Below, piece by piece: positions 42,309 through 50,971 of a DNA stretch of 64,000 nt. Location of the stretch: assembly GCF_014084125.1 (NCBI RefSeq), contig NZ_CP048405.1, positions 5,828,001 to 5,892,000 of the forward strand, read 5' to 3'. Every line of letters starts with the position of its first letter. The stretch's first letter is position 1. The stretch comes from Streptacidiphilus sp. PB12-B1b (lineage in GTDB: Bacteria > Actinomycetota > Actinomycetes > Streptomycetales > Streptomycetaceae). The notes beneath the pieces are model-generated. The model was not told where the DNA came from. It made no database searches and saw only the letters and a program-made list of their open reading frames with translations. Made by a program: the position numbers and the translations under genes.

Positions 42309-44852
42309 CTAGTCGTCCAGGCGGTGCGAGAGGTGCAGGTCGCGCTCGGTGTGGCCGTCCTCGATCCGCAGGGCGGTGGCGACCGGCGGGTAGCCGCTGG
42401 CCATCACCGTGTACTCGCCCGGCTCCAGGTCGGTGAAGCGGAAGTGCCCGTCGGCGCCGGTGGTGACCGCGGCGACGACCGTCCCGGCCGAATCCAGCAG
42501 GGTCACCCGGGCCTCGGCGACGGCGTGGCCGCCGACGGTGCGGACGGTGCCGCGCAGCGTGCCGCTGCCCGCCATCGCCACGTCCTGGCGGGTCTCGCCG
42601 CTGGCCGCCACCTCCACCGCGATCGCCGCCGGGCGGTAGGCCCGGGCACTGACGGCCAGGGTGTAGCGGCCGCAGACCAGGTCGCGGAAGTGGTACGCGC
42701 CGTCCGTGTCGGCGTGCGCGGTGGCGACCACCTCGCCCCGGGCGTCGGTCAGGGTCACCGCGGCCCCGGCGACCGGGGCGCCCTCGGCGCTGCGGACCGC
42801 GCCGCTGAGCCGGCCGGTGCCGCCGAGCACCACGTCCAGGTCGACCGGCCGGCCGCCGACGGTGACCGTCACCGCGTGCGGCTGGTGGCCGGGGGCCGCC
42901 GCGATCAGCACGTAGTTGCCGCTCCTGGGCGCGGCCAGGGCCCAGCGCCCGTCGGAGCCGCTGCCGGTGCGGGCGACCTGGCGGCCGTCCATGTCGATCA
43001 GGGTGAGCACGGCCCGGGGCACCGGTGCGCGGTCGGGCTCCAGCACCGCCCCGGCGACCGGCACCCCGGCCGACGGCTGGGCGTGCGGCGCGGCGTGCCC
43101 GGAGGTGTGCGGCGCGGCGTGCGGCTGGGCCGGGGACGTCGCGGCCGGGGCGGGGACCGGCGCGTCGGAGATCTCGACGGTCAGCAGGCCGGCGGCTGCT
43201 TCGGCGCCGGGCTCGGGGGCCGCGTGGGTGACCAAGGGTGTCTCCTTGAGCAGGAAGGCGAACAGGAAGCCCAGCGCCAGGACCGGCGCCAGGTAGAGGA
43301 ACACGCGCGGCAGCGCGGCAGCGAAGGAGTCGACGTACGCCGCCCGGATCGGCGCGGGCAGGGCGCGGACCAGCTGCGGGGTGAGCGAGTCGACCGCCGG
43401 AAGGGCGCCGGTGTGCGGCAGCCGGTGCGCCAGCTGGTGCGCGAGCCGGGAGTTGAACAGCGTGCCGACGACCGCCGCGCCGACCGAACCGCCGATCTGC
43501 CGCAGGTAGTTGTTGGCGGAGGTGGCCGCGCCCAGGTCGCGCCGGTCCACCGAGTTCTGCACCACCAGCACCAGCACCGGCAGCACCAGGCCGATGCCCA
43601 GCCCGAGCACCGCCATGGCCACGCTCTGCCACAGGTACGAGGTGTGCGCGGTCAGCCGGCCGAGCAGCACCATGCCGACCGTCGACAGCGCGCCGCCCAG
43701 CAGCGGGTACAGCCGGTACCGGCCGGTGCGGCTGATCAGCTGGCCGGAGGCGACCGAGGCCAGCACCACCCCGCCCATCATCGGCAGCATCCGCAGCCCG
43801 GAGCCCATGGCGCTGGCCCCGTCCACCATCTGCAGGAAGCTGGGCAGGTAGCTGGCCGCGCCGAACAGCGCCACCCCGACCACCAGGCTGATCGCGCCGG
43901 AGACGGTGAACACGCTGTCGCGGAACAGGTGCAGCGGGATCACCGGCTCGGCGGCGCGCCACTCGGCGAGCACGAACAGCAGCAGCGCGGCGACCGTGCC
44001 GCCGAGCAGGCCGAGGATCACCGGCGAGCCCCAGGCGTACTGGCTGCCGCCCCAACTGGTGGCCAGCACCAGGCAGACGCCGACCACCGCCAGCAGCAGC
44101 GCGCCCAGGACGTCCAGCCGGGGGCGGGCCCCGCCCTCGCCGCGGGCCCGCCGCGGCGACCTCAGCACCAGGCCGATGACCACGAAGGCGGCCAGCCCCA
44201 GCGGCAGGTTGACGTAGAAGCACCAGCGCCAGCCGGGGCCGTCGGTGAGCCAGCCGCCCAGCAGCGGCCCGGCCACCGAGGCCAGCCCGAAGACCGCGCT
44301 GATCAGGCCCATGAACCGGCCGCGCTGCCGGGGCGGGACCAGGTCGCCGATGATGGCCTGGACGCCGATCATCAACCCGCCGCCGCCGATGCCCTGCACG
44401 GCCCGGAAGGCGATCAACTCGTCCATGCTGTGCGCCCATCCGGAGAGCGCGGAGCCCACCAGGAAGACGCCGATGGCGAACTGGAACACCGACTTGCGGC
44501 CGAGCAGGTCGCCGAGCTTGCCGTAGACCGGCAGGCCCACGGTGGCCGCCAGCAGGTAGGCGGTGACCACCCAGGACATGTGCTCGAGTCCGTTGAGGTC
44601 GCCGACGATCCGCGGCAGGGCGGTGGCCACGATGGTCTGGTCCAGGGCGGCGAGCAGCAGCGCCATCATCAACCCGGCGAAGACCAGCCGGGTCTGACGG
44701 GTGCTCAGTTCCGATCGGTCACCGCCGCCGGCCGGACCGGCCTCCGGGCCCCGGGGGGCGTGGCTGTGGCCGGCGGGGGTATCGCTCTGCTGTACCGGGG
44801 CCGTTCGGGCCGCCTCGATCACGGACATGGACCGGATCATTGCAGCGGGCAC
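42309..44852 (-). CDS. DHA2-type MFS transporter fused to three carboxypeptidase-regulatory-like repeats
   Basis: An 847-residue fusion. Residues about 55-560 form a 14-segment EmrB/QacA-type transporter (LDQTIVATALPRIVGDL, GKLGDLLGRK, AVQGIGGGGLMIGVQAIIGD). After an Ala/Pro/His-rich linker come three CarboxypepD_reg-like beta-sandwich repeats (about 610-690, 692-770 and 772-845), each with V-x-A-V-x-T-L and G-x-Y/G-x-F followed by G-x-Y-T/V. The repeats probably face outward or bind a partner. The GTG start has GAGG upstream. The position suggests export linked to the polysaccharide locus, but drug export is as likely. Confidence 0.85.
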   Translation of the reverse strand: MPAAMIRSMSVIEAARTAPVQQSDTPAGHSHAPRGPEAGPAGGGDRSELSTRQTRLVFAGLMMALLLAALDQTIVATALPRIVGDLNGLEHMSWVVTAYLLAATVGLPVYGKLGDLLGRKSVFQFAIGVFLVGSALSGWAHSMDELIAFRAVQGIGGGGLMIGVQAIIGDLVPPRQRGRFMGLISAVFGLASVAGPLLGGWLTDGPGWRWCFYVNLPLGLAAFVVIGLVLRSPRRARGEGGARPRLDVLGALLLAVVGVCLVLATSWGGSQYAWGSPVILGLLGGTVAALLLFVLAEWRAAEPVIPLHLFRDSVFTVSGAISLVVGVALFGAASYLPSFLQMVDGASAMGSGLRMLPMMGGVVLASVASGQLISRTGRYRLYPLLGGALSTVGMVLLGRLTAHTSYLWQSVAMAVLGLGIGLVLPVLVLVVQNSVDRRDLGAATSANNYLRQIGGSVGAAVVGTLFNSRLAHQLAHRLPHTGALPAVDSLTPQLVRALPAPIRAAYVDSFAAALPRVFLYLAPVLALGFLFAFLLKETPLVTHAAPEPGAEAAAGLLTVEISDAPVPAPAATSPAQPHAAPHTSGHAAPHAQPSAGVPVAGAVLEPDRAPVPRAVLTLIDMDGRQVARTGSGSDGRWALAAPRSGNYVLIAAAPGHQPHAVTVTVGGRPVDLDVVLGGTGRLSGAVRSAEGAPVAGAAVTLTDARGEVVATAHADTDGAYHFRDLVCGRYTLAVSARAYRPAAIAVEVAASGETRQDVAMAGSGTLRGTVRTVGGHAVAEARVTLLDSAGTVVAAVTTGADGHFRFTDLEPGEYTVMASGYPPVATALRIEDGHTERDLHLSHRLDD

Positions 44853-44963
44853 GCATCAGCCTCGAACCGGTCATATCGTCGTCCGGGCACGCCTGTTGAC
44901 CGGTCGGCAGGTCGGTCACCAGCGGCGTTGTGGCGGTATGTCGACATGCGGGGAAAATGACCG

Positions 44964-45007
44964 CGGGCCGCCCACCGGGAAGTTTCACCCGTCCGGGAGG
45001 CGGCCCG
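44964..45007 (-). terminator. Hairpin terminator downstream of SRPBCC gene
   Basis: CGGGCCGCC (44964-44972) pairs with GGCGGCCCG (44999-45007); an inner CGGG/CCCG stem reduces the loop. It follows the SRPBCC stop at 45038 on the minus strand. Confidence 0.65.
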
Positions 45008-45037
45008 TACACACGTTCGTTCGCTCGGACGGCCGGA

Positions 45038-45493
45038 TCAGCCGGCGGTGTTCCCGGTGACGGCCGTGGCCAGCCGCTCCAGCACCTCGTCGTTGATCCG
45101 CTTCAGGCCCTTGGGGGCGAACGTCCGCTCGAAGAAGCCGCCGATGCCGGAGGCGCCGGTCCAGGTGGTCTCCACCACGGCCTTGGAGCGGCCCTCGCCG
45201 GCCGGGGTGACCGTCCAGGTGATCACCATGGTGGAGTTGGCGTCGGTCTCCACCAGCCGGCCGGGCGAGGGCTCGGTGACGGTCAGCAGGCAGTCCCGGA
45301 CCCGCTTCTCGGTCGCCTGCAGCCGCCAGTGCACGACCGTCCCGGCGCCCTGACCGCCCGCGCGGACCTCGTAGTCGCTGTACTGCGAGGGCAGCAGGCC
45401 CGGGCGGGTCTTCTCGTAGTCGGCCAAGGCCGCGAAGACCTGCTCCGGCGAGGCGTCCACCACTCGCTCGCTGACCGCGTAAACCTGGCCCAT
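45038..45493 (-). CDS. SRPBCC family protein
   Basis: A 151-residue START-like fold protein (VSERVVDASPEQVFAALADYEKTRP, then DANSTMVITWTVTPAGEGRSKAVVETTW). Such proteins bind hydrophobic ligands or act as cyclase/hydrolase-like units; the ligand is unknown. GAGGAG precedes the ATG at 45493, so the longer upstream frame was dropped. Confidence 0.85.
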   Translation of the reverse strand: MGQVYAVSERVVDASPEQVFAALADYEKTRPGLLPSQYSDYEVRAGGQGAGTVVHWRLQATEKRVRDCLLTVTEPSPGRLVETDANSTMVITWTVTPAGEGRSKAVVETTWTGASGIGGFFERTFAPKGLKRINDEVLERLATAVTGNTAG

Positions 45494-45685
45494 GGCCGTA
45501 CTCCTCAACATCCTGGCGCCGCACCCGCGGGCGGGGTCCGCACGCGTACGGCCAAGCCAACCACCGCCCGCCCCGGCGGCCAAACCCGGGGCCGGACGAA
45601 CGGTCGGGGTACGCCGCCGGGTCCACCGCGGTGCGCCGCGTCCGGCGGCCTGACACCGACAGCGGCGCGTGCTTGGATGGACGCC

Positions 45686-46228
45686 ATGAGCGCACCGGGG
45701 ACCTCCCAGCCGCTGAACGCGGATGAACTGCTCGACATCGTCGACGCCCAGGACCGCGTCGTCGGCCAGGCGTCCCGGGGCGAGGCCACCGCCCGCCGGC
45801 TCCGGCACCGCTGCGTCTTCGTCCTCGCCCGCGACGCCGACGACCGGATCTTCGTCCACCGCCGGACGCCGGAGAAGCTGGTCTTCCCCTCGCTGTACGA
45901 CATGTTCGTGGGCGGGGTGGTCGGCGCGGGCGAGTCCTACGACGACGCCGCCAGGCGCGAGGCCGAGGAGGAGCTGGGCGTCCACGGCCTCTCCCCCGCG
46001 CCGCTGTTCCGCTTCCTGTACGAGTCGGCCGAGCACACCTGGTGGTCCGCGGTGTACGAGGCCCGCACCCCGGCCGCGGTCGAGCCGCAGGCCGAGGAGG
46101 TGGCCTGGCACTCCTTCCTGACCGAGGCGGAGCTGGCCGACCGGCTCGACGCGTGGCCCTGGGTGCCGGACGGCCTGGCCGCCTGGCAGCGGCTCACCCT
46201 GTGGCGGTCCGCCCCCGGCCGGGCCTGA
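45686..46228 (+). CDS. Nudix hydrolase, YfcD/Idi-like
   Basis: A 180-residue protein with the Nudix box (GGVVGAGESYDDAARREAEEELGV in outline: G-x5-E-x7-REVEEELG-like) at about residues 75-98. The start LLDIVDAQDRVVGQASRGEATARRLRHRC resembles YfcD and isopentenyl-diphosphate isomerase relatives, but the isomerase-specific Cys/Glu residues are not evident. The substrate is unknown. An ATG nine bases upstream is an alternative start. Confidence 0.85.
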   Translation: MSAPGTSQPLNADELLDIVDAQDRVVGQASRGEATARRLRHRCVFVLARDADDRIFVHRRTPEKLVFPSLYDMFVGGVVGAGESYDDAARREAEEELGVHGLSPAPLFRFLYESAEHTWWSAVYEARTPAAVEPQAEEVAWHSFLTEAELADRLDAWPWVPDGLAAWQRLTLWRSAPGRA

Positions 46229-46543
46229 CCCGGCAGCGCACCCGGCCCGGGCAGTACCCGGCCCGAACAGCGCACCGGCCCGGCAGTCCCCCGGCCCGGG
46301 CCGCTCCTCTTCCCGTCGGCCCCCGGGCCGGGTAGTGTGTGACGACCACCCCCGTTGGCGTCGGGAGCCGCAGCAACGGGCGGGTCGGTTCAGCACGTGG
46401 CACGCCGCGCATCAGCGAGCACCCGGTCACGCAGGTTCACCCCTCTTCACACGGCGACCTCAGTCGCGCCGTGCTCCCCCGCATCTCTTGCCGCGCGACG
46501 CCGGAGCGGACCGGTAGCGCGGCGCTCCCCGAGGAGTCATGTC
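46229..46543 (+). promoter_or_regulatory. 315-bp leader region of the hydroxyacyl-CoA dehydrogenase gene
   Basis: Its first part (46228-46304) is a run of degenerate CCGGCCCGG-type repeats. It is followed by an inverted repeat, CCCGTTG (46351-46357) with CAACGGG (46374-46380), about 170 bases upstream of the ATG. I see no known riboswitch class and no convincing gene. GAGGAG (46531-46536) is the ribosome site of the next gene. Confidence 0.4.
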
Positions 46544-48331
46544 ATGACTGAGCACACCCCTCTGCCCTTCCCGGTCGTCGCCGTCGTCGGCCTGGGCACC
46601 ATGGGCGCCGGGATCGCCGAGATCACCGCGCGCAGCGGCCGCCGGGTGATCGGCGTCGAGCTGGACCGGGCCGCCGCCGAGGCCGCGCGGTCGCGGATCG
46701 AGGAGTCCACCGCGCACTCCGTGGAGCGCGGCCGGATCACCCCGGACGAGCGCGCCGACCTGCTCGGGCGGCTCACCTTCACGCACGAGCTGGCCGCGGC
46801 CGCCGAGGCGCAGCTGGTGATCGAGGAGGTCCCGGAGGTGCTGGAGCTGAAGCGCGAGCTGTTCGCCGAGCTGGACCGGCTGTGCCCGGCGGAGACCGTG
46901 CTGGCGACCGGGACGACCGCGCTGTCGGTGACCCGGATCGCGGCTGCCACCCAGCGCCCGGAGCGCGTGATCGGGCTGCACTTCTTCAACCCGGCGCCGG
47001 TGATGCAGCTGGTGGAGGTGGTGCGGACGGTGCTGACCAGCGCCGGGGCGGCCGAGGAGGCGGCGGAGTTCGCCCGCAGCCTGGGCAAGTCGCCGGTGGC
47101 GGCGGGTGACCGTCCGGGCTTCATCGTGAACGGGCTGCTGTTCGCCTACCTGAACCAGGCGGCGGCCATGTTCGAGTCCCGGTACGCCACCCGGGAGGAC
47201 ATCGACGCGGCCATGCGGCTGGGCTGCGGCCTGCCGATGGGCCCGCTGGCGCTGCTGGACCTGATCGGCATCGACACCGCGCGGACGGTGCTGGAGGCCA
47301 TGTACGCGCAGTCGCACGACCGGCTGCACGCGCCCGCGCCGATCCTGGGCCAGCTGGCGGCGGCCGGGCTGCTGGGGCGCAAGACCGGGCGCGGCTTCTA
47401 CAGCTACGCCGCCCCCGGCTCCGCCCAGGTGGTGGCCGAACCGGAGCACGCGGGCGCGGGCCGTCCGGCCGGGCGCGAGGTGCGCAGCGTGGGCGTGTGC
47501 GGCTCGGGGACGATGGCCACCGGCATCGCCGAGGTGTTCGCCAAGGCCGGCTACCCGGTGCTGCTGGTGGCCCGCAGCCAGGAGAAGGCGGACCGGGCCA
47601 GGGCCGCCCTGGCGGCGTCGCTGGACCGGATGGTGGCCAAGGGCCGGCTGGACGCGGCGGACCGGGACGCGGCGCTGGCGCGGGTCACCGCCTCCGGCTC
47701 GCTGGAGGACCTGGCCCCGGCCGACCTGGTGCTGGAGGCGGTCGCCGAGGACCTGGCGGTCAAGCGGGAGCTGTTCGCGGCGCTGGACAAGATCTGCCGG
47801 CCGGGCGCGGTGCTGGCGACGACCACCTCCAGCCTGCCGGTGGTCCAGTGCGCCATGGCGACCTCCCGCCCGCAGGACGTGGTCGGCATGCACTTCTTCA
47901 ACCCGGCCCCGGCGATGCGGCTGGTCGAGGTGGTCAGCACGGTGCTGACCGCCGAGGACGTCACCGCGACCGTGCTGGAGCTGTGCGCGCGGGTGCGCAA
48001 GCACCCGGTGGAGTGCGGCGACCGGGCCGGCTTCATCGTGAACGCCCTGCTGTTCCCGTACCTGAACGACGCGGTGCGCATGATCGAGGAGCACTACGCC
48101 TCGGTGGACGACGTGGACACCGCCATGCGGCTGGGCTGCGGCTACCCCATGGGCCCGTTCGCGCTGCTGGACGTGGTCGGCCTGGACGTCTCGCTGACCA
48201 TCGAGAAGGTGCTGCACGCCGAGTTCCGCGAGCCCGGCCTGGCCCCGGCGCCGCTGCTGGAGCACCTGGTGGCCGCCGGGTGCCTCGGGCGCAAGTCCGG
48301 CCGGGGCTTCCGCGACCACGCACGCAAGTGA
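46544..48331 (+). CDS. Two-module 3-hydroxyacyl-CoA dehydrogenase
   Basis: A 595-residue protein made of two tandem 3-hydroxybutyryl-CoA dehydrogenase units. Each has an NAD-binding start (VVGLGTMGAGIAEI; VCGSGTMATGIAEV), HFFNPAP, and a C-terminal helical domain with RPGFIVNGLLF or RAGFIVNALLFPYLN and GCG-PMGPxALLDxxG. It should make acetoacetyl-CoA or (S)-3-hydroxybutyryl-CoA interconvert, feeding crotonyl-CoA into the neighbouring pathway. The first ATG with GAGGAG upstream was chosen. Confidence 0.9.
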   Translation: MTEHTPLPFPVVAVVGLGTMGAGIAEITARSGRRVIGVELDRAAAEAARSRIEESTAHSVERGRITPDERADLLGRLTFTHELAAAAEAQLVIEEVPEVLELKRELFAELDRLCPAETVLATGTTALSVTRIAAATQRPERVIGLHFFNPAPVMQLVEVVRTVLTSAGAAEEAAEFARSLGKSPVAAGDRPGFIVNGLLFAYLNQAAAMFESRYATREDIDAAMRLGCGLPMGPLALLDLIGIDTARTVLEAMYAQSHDRLHAPAPILGQLAAAGLLGRKTGRGFYSYAAPGSAQVVAEPEHAGAGRPAGREVRSVGVCGSGTMATGIAEVFAKAGYPVLLVARSQEKADRARAALAASLDRMVAKGRLDAADRDAALARVTASGSLEDLAPADLVLEAVAEDLAVKRELFAALDKICRPGAVLATTTSSLPVVQCAMATSRPQDVVGMHFFNPAPAMRLVEVVSTVLTAEDVTATVLELCARVRKHPVECGDRAGFIVNALLFPYLNDAVRMIEEHYASVDDVDTAMRLGCGYPMGPFALLDVVGLDVSLTIEKVLHAEFREPGLAPAPLLEHLVAAGCLGRKSGRGFRDHARK

Positions 48332-48384
48332 CCGGGCGGGTGAGCGCACCGGGCAGACCGCGTCCGGCGTGTAGCGTTCGCGCC

Positions 48385-49266
48385 ATGGATGGGGAAGAAC
48401 CGCAGCAGCCGGGCACCGCCGCCGCGGGCGCCGGTCGCCGGGTGACAGCGCAGCGCCAGCAGATGCGCCAGGACCTGGCGGCGGCGGCGATGGAGCTGTT
48501 TGCGAACCAGGGGTACGAGGAGACCACGGTCGACCAGATCGCGGCGGCGGCGGGCGTCGCCCGGCGCACCTTCTTCCGGTACTTCCGGTCCAAGGAGGAG
48601 GCGATCTTCCCGGACCACGACGACACCCTGGTCCGGGTGGCCGACCTGCTGGCCGGGGCGGATCCGGCCGAGCACCCGCTGGACGTGGTGTGCCGGGGCA
48701 TCAAGGAGGTGCTGCGGATGTACGCGGCCACTCCCGGGGTCTCGGTGGCGCGCTACCGGCTGATCCGGCAGGTGCCGACGCTGCGCGAGCGGGAGATCGC
48801 GGTGGTGGCCCGCTACGAGCGGCTGTTCACCCGCTACCTGCTGGGCCGCTTCGACACCGCCGGGCAGGCGTCCGGCGGCTGGGAGCGGGGCGTCGGCGAC
48901 GACGCGATGCTGGCGGAGGTGTCGGCGGCGGCGGTGGTCGCGGCCCACAACCACGTGCTGCGGCGCTGGCTGCGCTCGGGCGGCAACGGCGAGGTGGAGC
49001 CGCAGCTGGACCACGCCTTCGAGGTCATCAAGCGGACCTTCTGGGGCAATGCCCCGGCCAGACCGGAGGACCGGGCCGGGGCACGCGTGGTGGCACCCAG
49101 TGCCATGAGCGGCTCGGCAGAGACCCTGGGCAGCGCGGTGGAGAGCGCAGTCAGTGCGACACCGGCGGGCGAGGTGCTGATCACCGTCGCCCGAACGGAC
49201 GCACCTCTGGACGAGGTGCTGCAGAGCATCCGCACCGCCCTGGGCGTCCCCAGCGGGGCTCCGTAG
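48385..49266 (+). CDS. TetR-family transcriptional regulator of the ethylmalonyl-CoA operon (probable)
   Basis: A 293-residue regulator. The HTH lies at about 30-75 (MELFANQGYEETTVDQIAAAAGVARRTFFRYFRSKEE in outline: the TFFRYFRSKE end is diagnostic of TetR). The C-terminal ligand domain is followed by an unusual extension (about 230-293) rich in Ser/Ala. It is directly upstream of ccr with a large operator-rich gap, so it is the likely regulator; this rests on position. Confidence 0.87.
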   Translation: MDGEEPQQPGTAAAGAGRRVTAQRQQMRQDLAAAAMELFANQGYEETTVDQIAAAAGVARRTFFRYFRSKEEAIFPDHDDTLVRVADLLAGADPAEHPLDVVCRGIKEVLRMYAATPGVSVARYRLIRQVPTLREREIAVVARYERLFTRYLLGRFDTAGQASGGWERGVGDDAMLAEVSAAAVVAAHNHVLRRWLRSGGNGEVEPQLDHAFEVIKRTFWGNAPARPEDRAGARVVAPSAMSGSAETLGSAVESAVSATPAGEVLITVARTDAPLDEVLQSIRTALGVPSGAP

Positions 49267-49284
49267 CAGGTCACAGCGGTTCAG

Positions 49285-49318
49285 GTGGGCCCACCCCGGC
49301 AGTTCGGGGCGGGCCCAC
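49285..49318 (+). terminator. Hairpin terminator after the TetR gene
   Basis: Arms 49285-49297 and 49306-49318 pair over 13 bases with one mismatch around an 8-base loop, 19 bases after the TetR stop. Confidence 0.75.
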
Positions 49319-49351
49319 GGGCGTTCTGGGGCAGGTGTGCGCGGAGGTTTC

Positions 49352-49428
49352 CACGTGACAACGCTCACGTGTCGCGGGTGATAATTACTGGCACGCAGTG
49401 TCTTTACGAGTGGCACAGGGTGCCAGTA
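49352..49428 (+). promoter_or_regulatory. Promoter and operator region of the ethylmalonyl-CoA operon
   Basis: Two CACGTG hexamers (49352-49357, 49366-49371) precede GATAAT (49380-49385), a possible -10 with GTGACA (49355-49360) as -35 at a long 19-base spacing. Beyond it TACTGGCAC (49386-49394) is the exact reverse complement of GTGCCAGTA (49420-49428), and a third half-site TGGCAC lies at 49411-49416, giving TGGCAC-AGG-GTGCCA. This repeated half-site suggests cooperative binding of the adjacent TetR protein. The rest of the 49429-49629 leader shows no clear feature except GGAGG before ccr. Confidence 0.55.
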
Positions 49429-49629
49429 CGTTGTTACCCACCGGTCGTGGCGCCGCGGCTCCCCACCTGGCGCGCCCTGCCCGGATTCCGTACGCCACCC
49501 CTGTGCGGAGAGCGACAAACAGCCTCATCCTGACGACTGAAGCCCCCCATCCCCAACCGGTGTCCGCTCCCGGTTACCCCCATCTCGACGCACCCTGTTC
49601 CCTCGACAGGTCCGCCGCCGGAGGCAGCC

Positions 49630-50967
49630 ATGAAGGAAATCCTCGACGCGATCCTCAACGAGGACACCAGCCCGGCCGACTATGCCGCGCTGAAGGTCCC
49701 CGACTCCTACCGGGCGGTCACGCTCCACAAGGACGAGGAGCAGATGTTCGCCGGCCTGGACAGCCGCGACAAGGACCCGCGCCAGTCCCTGCACCTCGAC
49801 GAGGTCGCCGTGCCCGAGCTGGGCCCCGGCGAGGCCCTGGTCGCGGTCATGGCCAGTGCCGTGAACTACAACACCGTGTGGAGCTCGATCTACGAGCCGG
49901 TCTCCACCTTCGGCTTCCTGGAGCGCTACGGGCGGCTGTCGCCGGAGAGCGCGCGGCACAACCTGCCGTACCACGTGCTCGGCTCGGACCTGGCCGGCGT
50001 GGTGCTGCGCACCGGCCCCGGCGTGCACGCCTGGAAGCCCGGCGACGAGGTCGTCGCGCACTGCCTGAGCGTGGAGCTGGAGAGCGCGGACGGCCACAAC
50101 GACACCATGCTCGACCCGGAGCAGCGGATCTGGGGCTTCGAGACCAACTTCGGCGGCCTGGCCGAGCTGGCCCTGGTCAAGTCCAACCAGCTGATGCCCA
50201 AGCCGGCCCACCTGACCTGGGAGGAGGCCGCGTCGCCGGGCCTGGTCAACTCCACCGCCTACCGGCAGCTGGTCAGCCGCAACGGCGCGGGCATGAAGCA
50301 GGGCGACAACGTGCTGATCTGGGGCGCCAGCGGCGGCCTGGGCTCGTACGCCACCCAGTACGCGCTGGCCGGCGGCGCCACGCCGATCTGCGTGGTCTCC
50401 AACGACGCCAAGGCCGACATCTGCCGGGCCATGGGCGCCGAGGCGATCATCGACCGCAGCGCCGAGGGGTACAAGTTCTGGAAGGACGAGAACAACCAGG
50501 ACCCGCGCGAGTGGAAGCGCCTGGGCGCGAAGATCCGCGAGCTGACCGGAGGCGAGGACGTGGACATCGTCTTCGAGCACCCGGGCCGGGAGACCTTCGG
50601 CGCCAGCGTCTACGTGACGCGCAAGGGCGGCACCATCGTCACCTGCGCCTCCACCAGCGGGTACATGCACCAGTACGACAACCGCTACCTGTGGATGTCG
50701 CTGAAGCGGATCGTCGGCTCGCACTTCGCCAACTACCGCGAGGCGTGGGAGGCCAACCGCCTGATCGCCAAGGGCAAGATCCACCCGACGCTGTCGCGGA
50801 CGTACAGCCTGGAGCAGACCGGGCAGGCGGCGCTGGACGTCCACCACAACAAGCACCAGGGCAAGGTCGGCGTGCTCTGCCTCTCCCCGCAGGAGGGCCT
50901 CGGGGTCCGCGACCCGGAGCTGCGCGCCAAGCACCTGCCTGCCATCAATCGATTCCGAGGCGAGTGA
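49630..50967 (+). CDS. ccr: Crotonyl-CoA carboxylase/reductase
   Basis: A 445-residue MDR enzyme that reductively carboxylates crotonyl-CoA to ethylmalonyl-CoA with NADPH and CO2. Residues reported for CO2 binding in the Kitasatospora setae enzyme (Asn81, Phe170, Glu171, His365) occur at exactly those positions here. The NADPH loop is WGASGGLGSYA. It opens the operon continuing with ethylmalonyl-CoA mutase 4 bases later. Products supply ethylmalonyl-CoA for polyketides and the acetyl-CoA assimilation pathway. Confidence 0.96.
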   Translation: MKEILDAILNEDTSPADYAALKVPDSYRAVTLHKDEEQMFAGLDSRDKDPRQSLHLDEVAVPELGPGEALVAVMASAVNYNTVWSSIYEPVSTFGFLERYGRLSPESARHNLPYHVLGSDLAGVVLRTGPGVHAWKPGDEVVAHCLSVELESADGHNDTMLDPEQRIWGFETNFGGLAELALVKSNQLMPKPAHLTWEEAASPGLVNSTAYRQLVSRNGAGMKQGDNVLIWGASGGLGSYATQYALAGGATPICVVSNDAKADICRAMGAEAIIDRSAEGYKFWKDENNQDPREWKRLGAKIRELTGGEDVDIVFEHPGRETFGASVYVTRKGGTIVTCASTSGYMHQYDNRYLWMSLKRIVGSHFANYREAWEANRLIAKGKIHPTLSRTYSLEQTGQAALDVHHNKHQGKVGVLCLSPQEGLGVRDPELRAKHLPAINRFRGE

Positions 50968-50971
50968 CGAC

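Noticed and set aside
40966-44439. 1157-residue frame covering both the MFS fusion and the glycosyltransferase
   Set aside because: Only the part below 42162 has glycosyltransferase sequence. The upstream part is a wrong-frame reading of the MFS gene, so the frame is not a fusion protein.
46229-46543. Possible cobalamin or other known riboswitch before the dehydrogenase
   Set aside because: I could not find the B12-box or any other conserved core by eye. It is kept only as an unexplained leader.
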